This document shows positions 1 through 12,259 of a stretch of 64,000 nt of DNA, one piece after another; the stretch's first letter is position 1, and every line of letters begins with the position of its first letter. Position numbers and translations under genes: made by a program. Source of the stretch: Sabethes cyaneus (lineage: Eukaryota > Arthropoda > Insecta > Diptera > Culicidae); assembly GCF_943734655.1 (NCBI RefSeq), contig NC_071355.1:74361449-74425448 (forward strand), read 5' to 3'. Under the pieces are notes generated by a model, which was not told where the DNA came from, searched no databases, and was given only the letters and a program-made list of their open reading frames with translations.

Positions 1-1640
1 AATGCTAAATACGTTCCTATTCAGTTGAATCGTAAAAAGCGGAAACTCATAAAATGCTTCTCAATACAGTCATTTGTAGGAAATAAATTAATTTCAATTG
101 AGTATTGATGTAGTTAATGAAGTTAATCTTAAAAACTAATAAACTGTTACCCTAATAGATCGTAAATAAGGTCCAATCAGCATCAATTTAATCAATTGCC
201 GGCTGCGAATCAGCAGCTTAGATTTTATCAGCTCAGTCAGCCGATATTGATTTTGACAATCTCTGTCGAAATGCTTCAGGAAACATTAAAGGCACAAAGA
301 TCATGACCCGAACGGTCACACGGCACGAAAGGCGCTTGTCAATACCTGCATATTTCCTAACTCCAATTAGGCGCTACCGAGAGCCGACTCCCAGTCAGTG
401 GGTCGGGCGCAAAACAAACGACTTTTGTCGACATTTGATCTGCCGAAATCGGCCGATCGATCGATCGATCGATCGATCGATCGATCGACGGATCGCAGGT
501 GAAGGTAGGTTTCAACTGCAGTTGCGAAAGATCGGCTACTGCTGAAGGCGACTGCTTGAGACCAGAGGGCAAATACATAGAAAGTAATGAGCCTTTTGAC
601 GACTGCCCGGCTGGCCAATGGAGAAGGAAGTTTAACCAGAGCCTGCGGCAAAAACACGGTCGGAGGCACATAAAACCGCATGGAATCAATACCTCATGGG
701 CCAGTTGAATAGTTCGAACTTTTATTGTTCTAGATTATTATAGTAGTCCTTTTGAAAAGGTAAATCAACGATCATTAAACCTTGTAATTTATCTTAAAGC
801 TTATTCAAAATACTGTAAGCACAACGCATTAAGTTTCTCACATTCCATATGATCACTTTCATGGAAATTATATGATTTCAATTATGTCGAGATCTCTGAA
901 CAATGGCCCTTTGAACGGACATAAAAGCTGATTGTCGCAAGTGGCCTGAACAGGAACTGATAAAAAAACTGTTTACGGCAACAAATAAATTTGAATATGT
1001 CCGGAAGGAAGAGCTGCAGAAATTGCAGGTTTTTTAATGTTTAATTTAAAAACACATCTAACCTGTGACTAATCGAAAATTATTGGGAAATTGTTAGGTG
1101 TGGGTTGCTCATAAAGTAATTGCCAACGTCACTAATTTACTCAAGTATGTAAAAAAAAGATTCGGCAATTAAACTGAAAACTAATAAAATGTGTTTAAAC
1201 TATTCTAATTCTCGTATTTGAATGATTATTAGATGTGAAATTTGTTTTAATTCTCGTGACTCAAATTCTATGATAATTACTCCATATTACAAAATCTGAT
1301 GGCATGCTTTCAGGTTTCATAAAGACACTGCAAAATACAATCCAAATATACTTCAATGACTATAAAAACTTCGACATTGTTTACCTCAAAAGTATGCCAC
1401 GGTCCGATGAAAGAAGAATCGGAGGTTTGTTATAAAAACTACGAGAGAACCATTGGTCCTAGATTGCTTCCTTGCAAAACCCTTTAATTACAATTAAACT
1501 ATCCATCAAAAATCAAAAAGGTTTTAATATCCAACAAATGATACCAAAAGCTCTTCCAACGGTTCACCCATCGCTGAAAAATCTAAATATGTTTTATTAA
1601 GATAGATATGTACGTATGTATATGCATGTTTTTGTTCAAT
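1..1640. other. No gene seen; simple repeat only
   Basis: AT-rich sequence without a convincing coding region. Open frames around 300-700 exist on both strands only because of a CGAT microsatellite (entered separately). Around 1,395-1,470 a short minus-strand piece resembles the LINE motif QGSNLGP, but it is too short to classify. Confidence 0.6.
454..488. repeat. CGAT tetranucleotide microsatellite
   Basis: About eight to nine tandem copies of CGAT. The repeat is self-complementary, so both strands show long open frames with alternating Ser/Ile/Asp/Arg residues. These frames are artefacts of the repeat. Confidence 0.9.
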
Positions 1641-1649
1641 TTTTGAAAT

Positions 1650-2030
1650 TGGTGTCTTGGAAAGGTGTTGCGGACTATTATTGACGGAGTACAAACAGAA
1701 AGCGGAGAGTGGCGGAGGCGTATAAATCACGAGCTATAGGCACTGCTTGGAGAGATTCCCGTCGTACACCAGGCGAAAGTTGGGAGACTACGGTGGGCCG
1801 GCCACCTCGCAAGGATCCCGGACGATTGTGTAGTGAAATCCGTTCTCGTCAAGAACCCCACCGGCACCAGGAATAAAGGGGCTCAACGTGGCTAGATGGC
1901 TCGACCAGGTTGAAGCCGACTTGCGTGTGTCGAGACGCGCAACGAACTGGCAACGAGTAGCCCAGGACCGAGTACATTGGAGGGAAATTCTTGATACGGC
2001 AAGAGCCATCCCGGCTCTCGGTTGAATTAG
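1650..2030 (+). mobile_element. RTE-like LINE, 3' fragment
   Basis: Conceptual translation, with stops and frameshifts, gives a series resembling GVQTESGEWRRRINHEL, then RLRWAGHLARIPDD, then NPTGTRN. This is the C-terminal end of RTE-like reverse transcriptase proteins and closely matches the better preserved copy at 30.8-32.5 kb. Only the 3' part remains, and it is dead. Confidence 0.75.
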
Positions 2031-2164
2031 TAACGTTGTTAATAACACGTGTTGTTAATTCTTCTCGGTGAAAAAAAGAAGAATCAACGACATGTGTTAT
2101 TAACTCCAAGTAATATTTTGGCAACGAACGTTGGCAGTTGACAAGTAAATTCATAACTTCCCGC

Positions 2165-2226
2165 TTTAGAGCAACTTTTGATTAATTCCCGACTTTTTCC
2201 CGCATTTTCCGAATATGTGGCCACTC
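2165..2226 (-). repeat. Solo end of the GTGGCCAC-type transposon
   Basis: Read on the minus strand, this begins CAGAGTGGCCACATATTCGG and continues into GCGGGAAAAAGTCGGGAATT. It matches the left end of the block starting at 13,200. It looks like a stray terminal segment of the same DNA-transposon family; no partner end was found nearby. Confidence 0.55.
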
Positions 2227-2930
2227 TGTAATAAATGAGCTTGTGATAAGACTCATTTTATTAATTTAAAAGTAATTTATTCTTTTAAAAAAATAATAAA
2301 CCGTTATTGGTTACATAATAAATCCTTACAGTAACTTCAGTTTCTCTGCACTCTTATAACGATTTTTGGAGCTGACCTATTGACGACAAAAAGCGTTATA
2401 ATTACAAGTATTTATGCAATTCAATTGCATTTGTAGCTCTCCAATCCAACCAGTATCCAATCAATAATAATGTAAGATTGTAACTATTCCCATGTTTGAA
2501 CTATTATTTAACACAAAATTTGTTCTAATTCTCGTGACTCAAGATACAATCACGCTTATTATGTATTTCGGTGGATCTTAAGTTCGATCGAAACTGTTTG
2601 CCCATTCGATTTTGCTTGCAAAATAAAGAAAAACAAGTTTCGTTCGAAAATCTGTTCCGCTAGAATGCAGAATAAGTTTGAATATTTATCAAACGCAACG
2701 AACAATAGCAAACTATCGTATACTATTTGTTCATGGTCTGGAAACCAGTTTACTCTAAGACATTTCGTATCTGTGATGTTCCGCAAGGAAGCAATCTAGG
2801 ACCACGGTTGTAGTCGCTAGCTAACCGGGACATTAAGATCGTTATCAGGAAAGCGAGGTACAGACCGGTGAACGGGTTTCATAACCTGCACAGCGACACA
2901 AACAATAATGCCCAGCGATACATTAACTTT
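2226..2930. other. AT-rich, no gene; tiny LINE remnant
   Basis: No coding region supported. Near 2,776-2,815 a short plus-strand stretch could encode DVPQGSNLGPR, the reverse-transcriptase motif seen elsewhere in this window. It is too short to assign to an element. Confidence 0.45.
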
Positions 2931-3680
2931 GGAGCTTCCCCGAGGTCTGAAAATGGCCAAAAACAATTTCTTTTCCCGCAATCGATATCGACGAGGTCAC
3001 CTAGAGATCATCTGATCATATTTTCTCATCGATGCGCACGAAATTATCGACGGTATCTGTGGATCTAGAAACCCCGAGTGCATGAAATGATTGATTTGAT
3101 GGGAAAGGCTTGTTAAACCAACCTCGTACCTCCAAGCTAACTGAGTGATTATCTTATGCGATGAAGAGGAAAACCAAAGCTAGGAGAAACTGTCTAAGCA
3201 TTGCCACGAGGGAGAGTTTGACTAAATATCAACAAACACCCAGGGTTCTCGGAGCTCCCCAAACATGTCCAAATAAGACCAAACCTGACGCTAGATAGCA
3301 GATATGGCTTCCATTGATCTAGTTATTGAATTCTAGTGTGATTTAAGGTGTCGCACGATAAGGTTTTGTTCATGGATAAAACTGGCCACTTGTCTGGGTG
3401 TTTCCGGAAGTCCCCGGAACTTGTCCAGATATAACCAGCCTGGTGCTAGGTAGTTGATCTGACTTCGATTGATCTAGTTTTTAAATTCTGGCGTAATTTG
3501 AGGTGTCGCATAAGAATTTGTTCATACTCGATACCGGCCATTTCCCACAGCGATAATTTAATCCCGAGCTTTTCCGGTCTGTCCCAAAACAGTGTAAAGC
3601 TCCCAAAATGGTCGCCAATGGGCAAATGTTGCATAAAAATCAATACCGGCTGTAATATACGTTCATTTTGGAAGTGTCAC
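2930..3680. repeat. Degenerate tandem repeat, period about 156 bp
   Basis: Similar blocks recur at about 156-bp spacing. Examples are CCCCAAACATGTCC near 3,256 against CCCCGGAACTTGTCC near 3,413, and CTAGATAGCAGAT near 3,291 against CTAGGTAGTTGAT near 3,447, each followed by GATCTAGTT and AGGTGTCGCA. Weaker relatives flank both sides. Satellite-like and without coding potential. Confidence 0.6.
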
Positions 3681-4009
3681 TGAGAATTTTTTTTTACTTT
3701 ATATGAGTAGTCTGTCCTATAAAACATCAAAAAGCCGATTTTTTTTAAATTGGTTCAAAGGTGTTGGATGGCAAACAAACCAATAGGCATTTGCCGTTTA
3801 AATGGCCTATTTTATGTATGTAGTCATTAGTTGCACAAATTAATCCATTTTTTCCATTTTCCCCTGCCACATCCTGCAATGTTATGTAGAAACGGTGGCA
3901 CCAATCAGCGAACAAGTCAATCTACGCTTGTTGCCTGAAGCTATCGTAAGTTTGAGTTAACCGGTGGATTTTTGTGTAGTTCGCAATTATAACCAAACAC
4001 TATAGTGCA

Positions 4010-4370
4010 CTTTGCCAACACAGGTATCAAATTCGCCTAGGTTTAATCCGCTCACCGTAAAGAATTTGCGATCTATTTTGTCATTTTTTCTGACACACTT
4101 CTCTAATACAGACATCAATTCGGACTAGGTTTAAACACGTTCGTAAGAAATTTGTTGGCACGAGGGGCTTTGTCACTCTTTCTGACGTACTTCCCAAGCA
4201 AGGACATCAGGTTTAATCGCGGTGCTAAGAAATCTTGTAGAGACGAGCAGACTTTGTCTTTTGTTTTGGCTTACTTCCCAAGCACAGATATCAAATTGGT
4301 ATTGGTTTAGATTGAGGTAAAGAATCTTCTACCTGTTGGGACGGGAAGATTGTGTCAATTTTTTTTCCTA
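4010..4370. repeat. Degenerate tandem repeat, period about 90-110 bp
   Basis: Roughly four imperfect units contain a CTTCCCAAGCA-like start, then GACATCA, AGGTTTAA and TAAGAAAT, followed by a pyrimidine-rich TTTGTC run. Copies lie near 4,020, 4,110, 4,190 and 4,275. No open frame spans the units. Confidence 0.55.
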
Positions 4371-4379
4371 AAATCACGT

Positions 4380-5515
4380 TAAAACGATGATGGCGTCTTT
4401 TCCGTCACGAAGCGAGGATTTCCAGTTGGACAATGCTTCATTATTTTCAATTTTTCAATAGTACATACTATGGAATCAATAGGTTTTATTATTGGTGTGG
4501 TTGCGTAGATAATTTTTCGATCGATTGGCGTAAAAATATTTAAAATCGAACTGAAAACCGCTAAGCTATTAGCACTCAAGCTTTCATTTTTCGTAACTTT
4601 CGCATTTTTCGATTTTTTGGAATGACACCCTATCCCAAACCTTACCGTAAGACGTAGTTCTACGTAAAAAACAACTTTGGAAGAGTTTCTCAAAATTAAA
4701 AGTTCTATCGTCCAGCGGAATTCAAATTTTGATTAATCTCCCTAAAAGTGCAATAAAAAATTTATTTTTCTTCAGTTTCAATATAACACATTGATGTGTT
4801 CTGCAAAGTTTTACAGCATATTATTACAAGAAATTTTGCTGAAGACAGTAACCTTCTATCTCTTCAGCAAAGATATTCCAAAATTCCATTTCTCATGAAT
4901 GAAAAATCGTTAAAATCAGTTTTTCAATTCTAACTGTTTTTGTAGTTGTTGTATGTCTTTTTCTTGTTTAACAAAGTTGTTCAAATAGTAAAAATACACA
5001 ACATTGCTGAATTTAGTATACCTCTATCTTTGCTTGTTTTGGAACTGTAGAACTTTTACTTGAAAAATACCCTAATTTTGACCCCGAATTCCTCGCAAGA
5101 AGGCATAATTTTATTCAAAAACTCTTCCCAGAGAACCAGAATAATTTTAAATAAACTGAAAAGTTTTATAAATCATGTTTAAAAGCACAAAAGTTAATCA
5201 AAATTTATAGGCTGACAAAATCGGGATAAAAAACTGATAAAATCGGGGGTAGACAAAATCGGGAGCAGACAAAATCTGAACATTACTGTATATATCGGTA
5301 AATATTTCTCATTTGTTGCTCTTATATACGTACCAAAATGTTGACTGGGAGCACTCATCGTTAAAATTAATGGCCCTGACGGATCAAAAAGCTGCGAGCC
5401 GCTCAATATTCTGGCCTCCTTGCTCAAAGCACATCACGTTTTTTTATTTTAATTTTACTGAAAGACGTTTTCAATTAATGCCCAGGACGTTATCCTGATA
5501 TCCTCAAAACAGCCC
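4380..5515. other. AT-rich, no gene seen
   Basis: Only short open frames with unremarkable composition. No domain, splice pattern or repeat structure is convincing. Confidence 0.5.
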
Positions 5516-5518
5516 GCG

Positions 5519-6045
5519 TAGTTCCTATTCACAATGTCTGCTAGAAAGGCAGATGTCAATAATCACCGACCAATCTATGTCTTATCTGCCATTAACAAAA
5601 TGTTGGTACATTTACTGGCTAAAAGGGATTGTGGATTTTCTATTTACAGCAAAACAGCACACTATTCAGCTGTGAATACTGTGAATACTCGAATACTTTC
5701 GCTGCTGCCTGTGAGTTCATTGACGACAAAGCTCTTGGGAAAGCTATCGGGAAGTATTTAGAAGTTTTACCGTTGATCGCAAAAAACCTTTAGACACTAT
5801 CGTTCATCAAAATCTGATCGCAAGCTCGATTATTACGAAATCCGGAGTATCGCCAATAAACTTTTGGAAAGTTATCTCCGTTGCCGAACTCAGTATGTTG
5901 AGATCAATGGGATAAAGAGTGGTCTTTGCAATTTGACGGTTGGTGTTCCGCACGGAAGCAATCTAGGCCCTCATAAATGATATTGCCAATCTTAATCTAC
6001 ACGGGAAAACACGCTTGGTCGTTGACGATACCTCTCGTTGTCTGT
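5519..6045 (+). mobile_element. Non-LTR retrotransposon RT fragment (CR1/Jockey-like)
   Basis: Translating across frames gives pieces resembling a reverse transcriptase: SPTNLCLICH / PIYVLSAINKM near the start, then a GALFIDL-type region now decayed, then QYVEINGIKS, TVGVP with GSNLGP, and INDIANLNLHGKTRL ending in a DDTS motif. Many stops and frameshifts show that it is dead. Confidence 0.65.
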
Positions 6046-6189
6046 CATCCTATAAATAGCCAGTTTTTGTGATTATTTCAAGATCATTCCGTCTCTGAAG
6101 TATTTTCAACTTCTAGCACTTCACTGAGCCCATCAACCTGTTTCGCATCACTGATGTTTCTTTTTCGTGAAAACCACCCATCCTTGAGT

Positions 6190-6280
6190 TGTCCTTTATT
6201 TTAACAATCGGCTGCAAAGTCAATCGATGAAGAAGGGCATTTCTTAAAGACGTTTATACCCAAGGTTTTGCTTTTTTTAA
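6190..6280 (+). mobile_element. SINE family A, 3' fragment
   Basis: Contains CGGCTGCAAAGTC, GAAGAAGGGCAT and CCAAGGTTTTGCTTTT, matching the 3' half of the SINE at 9,503-9,695. The tRNA-like 5' half is missing, so this is a 5'-truncated copy. Confidence 0.7.
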
Positions 6281-6289
6281 AGCATTTGT

Positions 6290-9060
6290 GCATTCTATTT
6301 GATAAATTTGTTAGATAACGTTTATCGAGATCGCACCAGCCATGGGCAGGCACAAGCACTGCAAGTTTGAAATTATCTCATTTCTGCATTGTTGTTGTCT
6401 ACGCGGGCTGCAGTGCGCATCAGTCGCATTTATTTCAAACGATTAGTAATTGTTTGCAAATCTGAAACATCTTTCGAGCGATAAAGAGATTTTTTACATC
6501 ACCATAAATTGCTGACGAAAAACAACCAACATCTCCGCCGACAAACGAGTCACCACCAATCGCGGACACCGCGTAACGTCGATAACTGTGGTGTGACAGC
6601 AGCCTAACAGGTCTGTGCCCAATCTCGACAAATTTAATTATCATTTTTACAAAACAGGGCCTCTGTTATAGGTGGTGTCGTGTGTTTTTGTGTTGAATAT
6701 GAATTGAAAAACATTGCACTCACAACGATTGCAACGATTTTTGAAATTATTGCTTGGACGCCTCTTTTCGAATATTTCGTTTGCGAAAGTTTCCAGTCCA
6801 ATCGAGAGTTGCATCCGCTGTCATTGAGTGAGCTCTAATTGATTGATGAAGTGAAAAAAAGTAACAGAAAAGTGGTTCGATTTACTTCAGTTAACAGTTT
6901 ATCATGCTGGGGTGACCCAGCCCATCCAAACTTAACTCAGTGAAGCAAATCCACAATAAATCATTGCTGTAAGGCCAAATTTAGCGAAGCTGTGGGTTTT
7001 TACTACTGTTCGGAAACAGGGTATTTTATCGTTCCCTTACACACCCATAGGCGATAAGCCACTCAGTGGCATTACGATGGAACAAACACACCAAACTAGA
7101 GAGAAAAAAACAATTAGCTTATTTACAATGTTTCCTTCGTGTTTCACGATTAGACAGTTGCATTGCAGTGCAGTAAAAGAGCTAGAGCGGTCAACGAGAC
7201 GCAGCCCCTGAAAGCTGTCGAGCGAAACCTCCATCTTTCTTCGATCGGTGCAAACTACTTTCATTTAAACCACTCTGCGCATCATTGCTCTCCTAGGAAG
7301 GTGAGATTGCTGGATGCTAACGTTAACCATTTCGATCGATTAATTCGCACGGGCACAAACAAATTAACGATCGGTAGCAGCAGCCAGCCAACAGGTACGC
7401 AGATGTTGGTGATCTCTCTTTTTCGCATCGCGTCTACGAGGCCGAGAGGAAACACCTTCGGTCGGCCAGCCGCAGCCATGTGTGTGGTGCAGTGCGAGAA
7501 ACGCGCAGGGCAGCAGTGAATAATAATCAAATTGTAGGAGCCGCGGAAAAACGAATACAAAAGAAGCACTGCTGCTGCAACTCGTCGGCAGTAATCACGT
7601 GAATTGAGAGTAGAGCGATTTACGTGTGCGTTTATCGGTGCTGCCGGTTAATGGTGGTCTTCTTTTGCCTCTCCCCGGTGGGCATTGATGATTCGTGGGA
7701 TGCCCTCGAAAATTGCGATTAGCCAGGGCTGTAATTCTTGAGAGTTGGCCGGCGTTCAGTTGTTCAGTTCCATTTTGTCTAATTGATTATTAAATACAGT
7801 TCAGCTGCTGAAATAACTAGCTTTACTTATATTGTTGAATGTATAATGATTTGAGTTATTTCAATTGAGGCTTGTAAATGATTCATCGATGTATGCACAC
7901 ATATATACATATATGAGAAAATTAACAACGTATGCATTATTTATAATCAGCGTTTTATTCAATTATTTCAATTTTAAATTTAGTGTTTCCGTGTCATGGT
8001 ACATTCCGCTTTAAACCTCAGTCATGTCATTACCATAGTAATATGTACCAGACAAAAAGCTGCTTTATAGTTTCCCAAAAGCAAATTAAAATTAGTGGAG
8101 TAATAGTCTCTGACTAACAGTTAAATAATTTTTTTTTATAATAATATTTTAGATAGTTTTTCAAAACATATAGACATACAGGAAAGTGTCGTTAGAGTGC
8201 GGCCACCTTAAGCGATTAGCAATTTTTCGGTTTAACAATTTGTGTAATTTATATAGAAGCCCAAATCAGACGGTAGCACGGGACTTTTTTCCACTTTTTT
8301 AGTAGCGATAGGTAGCGAGCATTCCGCTTTTACTGCTGCTATTTCCTTCTATACGAAAACCATCTAAAAGGAAGACAAATTCGAAAGACACACTGTTACT
8401 TTTGTTGATCGCCGCGTTTTACGAACTTCCACTTCTGTTCTATGAATGTATGTAAATCTTCTTTCTGTGACAGCTAACTTTTCACAACATTATGAGTGTC
8501 GCTTGTGAATACCAAATACACGAGTTCTGCTCTAGGGTTGGTTAAGGCCATACACAACACGACATTCAGGGCATTTGTCCTGGCTTCCTGTACAATACAA
8601 GTAATCTCTTTTTCAAACACTCGTGCAAAAAATGGCAGAGTTTATCGACCATTTAGTAAAAAATGGTAGAAGACTGCAAGCAACATGTACGAATTACATG
8701 CCTGACGAGAATGTTTTGGCCGAAACTTTCCACCGACTATCGACACCCGGCATCAGGAGTCCCCTGCCAAGGTGTAATTGGAGGGGTGAAAACATGCTTG
8801 TCGCGAACGGAGTGCTTTGGGCATCTCGCTCCTACTGTATACTATGCGGAGCTCTGGTACGATCGATCTTTGTTGCACCTTGCCTCTCATGAAGGCAACA
8901 TAGAAATTATACCCTAGATTCATTTTGGAGATTACACCAACTGTGTTCTAGCCAATATTATTGGCTTCGCTTAGAATTTTCTGTCCAGTCTGTGTTGGAT
9001 GTTAGTTGTGCTTATATTCCACTAGAGCTGTGAAAATCTTTTGAATGGCTTTTCCACCAT
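6290..9060. other. No gene recognised
   Basis: Long non-coding-looking stretch. An open frame at 7,163-7,519 (118 codons) lies in a slightly GC-richer part but shows no domain or splice context I recognise. CTTCCACTTCTGTTCT near 8,427 recurs near 10,862 and, slightly altered, near 16,331. Part of 8,220-8,460 may be a decayed repeat. Confidence 0.45.
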
Positions 9061-9502
9061 CCCTACTATCAATTTAAGGTTTATTGTACCCTTATAATGC
9101 TATTTATGGACAATTTTGGTTACAGCACCCCTCACAAGAGTACAATCAAACTTTCTATGTTACATGGGCATTGCATTGGTCAATTTTACAATGTTGCAAC
9201 TGTCCAACTTTCATAAGAGCTGCTAGAGAGGTGGTGTTAGACAGATCACTCTGCTCTAACAGGATCAGTCATGAGTTAATACAACCGCACGTTTCAAATA
9301 AGGACATCCAGCAGTTCAGGGGGTTAAACCTAAATGAATACACACGTTGTACACGATCGTCATCAGACCAATGTTGGCCTATTTTTGTCTTGTATCTTGT
9401 ATGGTGTGACTGTCCGGACAAAGTTAAACGACCTTCCAAGGATGTGTTTAATGGCATTCCCTAGCAGGACTAAGTTTTATTGTGTTCCTCTAGTGGTTTT
9501 CA

Positions 9503-9695
9503 GTTGGCTTCGAGGTACGATGCTGGTCCAGCAAGCAAGTCGTCGTATGTTCGAATCTCGGCTAGGCGGTGCTGCTAGATAGAGTCAGTAGGATTGTTGC
9601 ACTAGCCCCGTAACTGTCCTGTACTCTAACAGCCGGCTGCGAAGTCTGTCGATAAAGGAGGGTAATGTCTAAAGCCGGTTATGCCCATGGCTTTG
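9503..9695 (+). mobile_element. SINE family A, full-length copy
   Basis: tRNA-derived SINE of about 193 bp. A box-A-like GGCTTCGAGGTACGATG near the start is followed by the box-B-like GTTCGAATCTC, then a non-tRNA body (TCTAACAGCCGGCTGCGAAG) and a CATGGCTTTG tail. It is flanked by a perfect 13-bp target duplication, CTAGTGGTTTTCA, at 9,490-9,502 and 9,696-9,708. The same motif occurs once, uninterrupted, in the related repeat at 49.36 kb. Transcription would be by RNA polymerase III and mobilisation by a LINE (family knowledge). Confidence 0.88.
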
Positions 9696-10120
9696 CTAGT
9701 GGTTTTCATAATTAATTTCATAAAACCGCTAATAAAACAATGAGCTCCACTAGAACCTGCTGATGATCAGCTATAAAATTTCCTGTCGTCCAAGAGGCCC
9801 ATAAGCTCAAGTAGGTTTATTACGCTCAACAGAAAGCACTAATAAAACCGAATATGCTTTTCGCTGCTTGATGACGGCAACCGCCATAATCTAATGAAGC
9901 TTTTCGCTTTGTTCGACAAAGTGATCAAGCATAAAGCTTACTGCGTAAAAAGTTAAATCACCCTGACCGATTTATTAACTTAAAAATTTATAGCCGTGAG
10001 CAGAAAATATAAAGTTTTACTACTAGAACATTTTGATCGTTTTGATTTACAGCAACCGTAATAAATTATACGAAAGTATATACAATAAATTTTCAGTAGT
10101 TTCCGAAGTTGTCCAGCATA

Positions 10121-10315
10121 AAAAAGTAAAGCCATGGGTTTATACCGTCTTTAGACATTACCCTTCCTTATCGACAGACTTCGCAGCCGGCTGTTAGAGT
10201 ACAGGAAAATTACGGGGCCAGTGCAACAATCCTACTGACTCTAACTAGCAAGCACCGCCTAGCCGAGATTCGAACATACTACGACTGGCTTGTTAGACCA
10301 GCATTGTATGTTCGA
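10121..10315 (-). mobile_element. SINE family A, inverted copy
   Basis: Reverse-oriented SINE with the box-B complement GAGATTCGAAC and the body CGCAGCCGGCTGTTAGAG. Flanks AAGTTGTCCAGCATA (10,106-10,120) and AAGTTGTGCAGCATA (10,316-10,330) form a 15-bp target duplication with one mismatch. It sits in the same host repeat as the SINE at 9.5 kb, so two independent insertions hit one repeat. Confidence 0.85.
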
Positions 10316-10419
10316 AAGTTGTGCAGCATATGCGCATTAAATTTTATTGTGCATATTGGAATGATAAGTGGTTAAAATTACCGCACCATCAAAGTTTGTA
10401 ATGTTCGAAAGCAAAGTAT

Positions 10420-11500
10420 TTAAACATTATAAATATATTCAATTAGTCAATCTTGATTTCTAGATAAATCATTGTAGTTGAATTCGGACATGAAACCCGA
10501 TCAATAATACCTTCTTTTCTGCAACTCACAGTTTGCTTTGATGAATTGTTGTTTGGCGACAAAAAATGCTAGAAAACGGCATATAATCTCGAAGAAAAAA
10601 TGATTTCGGTGTTGAACTCTAATATTCAAATTCTTTATAATAGCCGCAATGCACAGAACAAAAGTGGAAGTCCAAACGATTCGGCGATCAAAACTGGTAA
10701 CAGTCTCTTTTGCTTTTATTTTTCTTTTGTGAAGGTTTTCGCACAAAAGCGAATAACAGCAATATAAGCAGAACGGTCGCTACCTATCGCATAGCAGCTT
10801 TCATATGCTTTCGTAAGCGTTCGGGTGTTTCCGTGGAAAAAGTGATAGGTTCGCTAGTTCAACTTCCACTTCTGTTCTGTGCGCAATTGATCTGTTTGGT
10901 TAGGGTGTTACTATAATAAGGTCAACTTTGATTGGTGCGCCAAATCAAATAATATCATATCACGCCCCACTTATAGTAAGTTAATTAGAGATGTGTCTCA
11001 GCTAATCAGTTTTATCGTGGTAATGTAAGCAACCACAATAAATCTGCTTTATTAACAGTTTTATTATGGTTTTATAGCTAACTACGAATAGTTTTTGATT
11101 TGTACCATCTTGCTATTGTGCAACACGTTGATAAAACCAGAGGTAATGATTCTACCCCAATGAAACTTTTATAAAGTTCAAATAAAAGCAAGTGGCTTTA
11201 GAATCGTTACTTGGGATTATTTGGAACATTTACCATAACTCCTAATGTAGCCTTAGAAGCTCTCCATTTCCATCTGAAACAAGAGGCACTGATATGTGTT
11301 CATCAACGACCCGCGATTGGCCATTGGCAATCTGAGGATGATTCCTTTGGTCATAGTCAATTGTAATCACAAATAGCTACAGAGCACAAGCTTGCTCGTG
11401 CTTCTAGCGATGTGTCGTTAATGCGTATTTTTTCGTACAGGACTTTCCCATATAACTTTCCTCTTAGAAAGGAGTGATTATCCAGTTCCTGCTGAAAGGA
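10420..11500. other. No gene; weak inverted repeat at 10.65-10.88 kb
   Basis: CACAGAACAAAAGTGGAAGT near 10,652 is the near reverse complement of ACTTCCACTTCTGTTCTGTG near 10,861, so a small inverted-repeat element of about 230 bp is plausible. No open reading frame with domain similarity was found. Confidence 0.45.
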
Positions 11501-12250
11501 AAATTTCCGAATATATGGTCTGTTATACCGACGGTTCCTTGTACGAAGATCGTGCGGATGCTGGTGTTTACTGTCGTGAGCAGGAATTAGAAGAATTCTA
11601 TTCATTGGGTAGTCACTACGCCATTTTTCAAGCTGAAATCCTTACAATTATGTGTGGAATTCAGCTTTTGCTTCAGAAAGAACTGATGGGCAAGATTATT
11701 TCCTTCCGTTCTTATAGACAGACCACCATACAAATCCAAAACTTCGCCTGCCGCGAAAAACTAAGCAATCTGAATGCTGTCTATCCAGTTTGGGTTCCTG
11801 GCCATTCTGGTGTAACCGGAAATGAATAGGCTGATAAACTAACAAGATCTAATGCAGAAAAATCAGTTTTCGGTGCAGAACCGGTATTACCAATTGCGGA
11901 ATGTTGAATAAAACGGAAGATTCGATCTTGGTTTTCGTCTGAACATGAACGTTATTGGAAAAATCTTGGAACGTGTCGTCAAACGAAAAGTTTCATTGTT
12001 AAGCTTTGATGACAAATTTCTTTTGCCATACTCGAAGTTAAATTGTTCTTGCCAGCTAACTGACTAGTCCCTGCACTGCAGATCTGGTTCATTATAAGTC
12101 GCTAGCTGTAACCCGCGTGCCTCGCCTCACGTCTAACTGAGAATCGGAAGTAGGCCTCGTAATTACGTTACTTTTGCTCGCTTGGTTTGAGTCTTTGCTC
12201 AATGTGGGCGATTCTTACCACGAAAATATGACGTCCCTGGTCAGGGGCCT
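11500..12250 (+). mobile_element. LINE fragment with RNase H domain
   Basis: The frame 11,515-11,829 encodes an RNase H-like segment: CYTDGSLYEDRADAGVYC near the start (DGS motif), FQAEILTIMCGIQ (the AE glutamate) and VPGHSGVTGNE at the end, after which the expected ADKL follows a stop. This is the RNase H domain of R1/LOA/I-group LINEs. The catalytic DSQ segment looks altered (RSYRQTT). Downstream sequence to about 12,250 keeps a faint C-terminal LINE flavour. Dead. Confidence 0.75.
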
Positions 12251-12259
12251 GGTTTTGGC

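Larger units (their letters stand above)
9471..10410 (+). repeat. Unnamed ~480-bp repeat, copy 1, carrying two SINEs
   Basis: Alignable by eye with 49,341-49,830: shared CCTCTAGTGGTTTTCAT, a Gly-rich-free AT core with GAACAGAAAA-type stretches, and near the end CATTAAATTTTAT, GTGCATATTG and CTAC-poor AT sequence. Two SINE A copies (9,503-9,695 and 10,121-10,315) interrupt this copy but not the 49-kb one, which serves as an empty site. No coding capacity; superfamily unknown. Confidence 0.65.

Noticed and set aside
7163..7569. 118- and 95-codon overlapping frames on opposite strands
   Set aside because: Mutually overlapping with no domain; GC-richer patch is enough to explain both.
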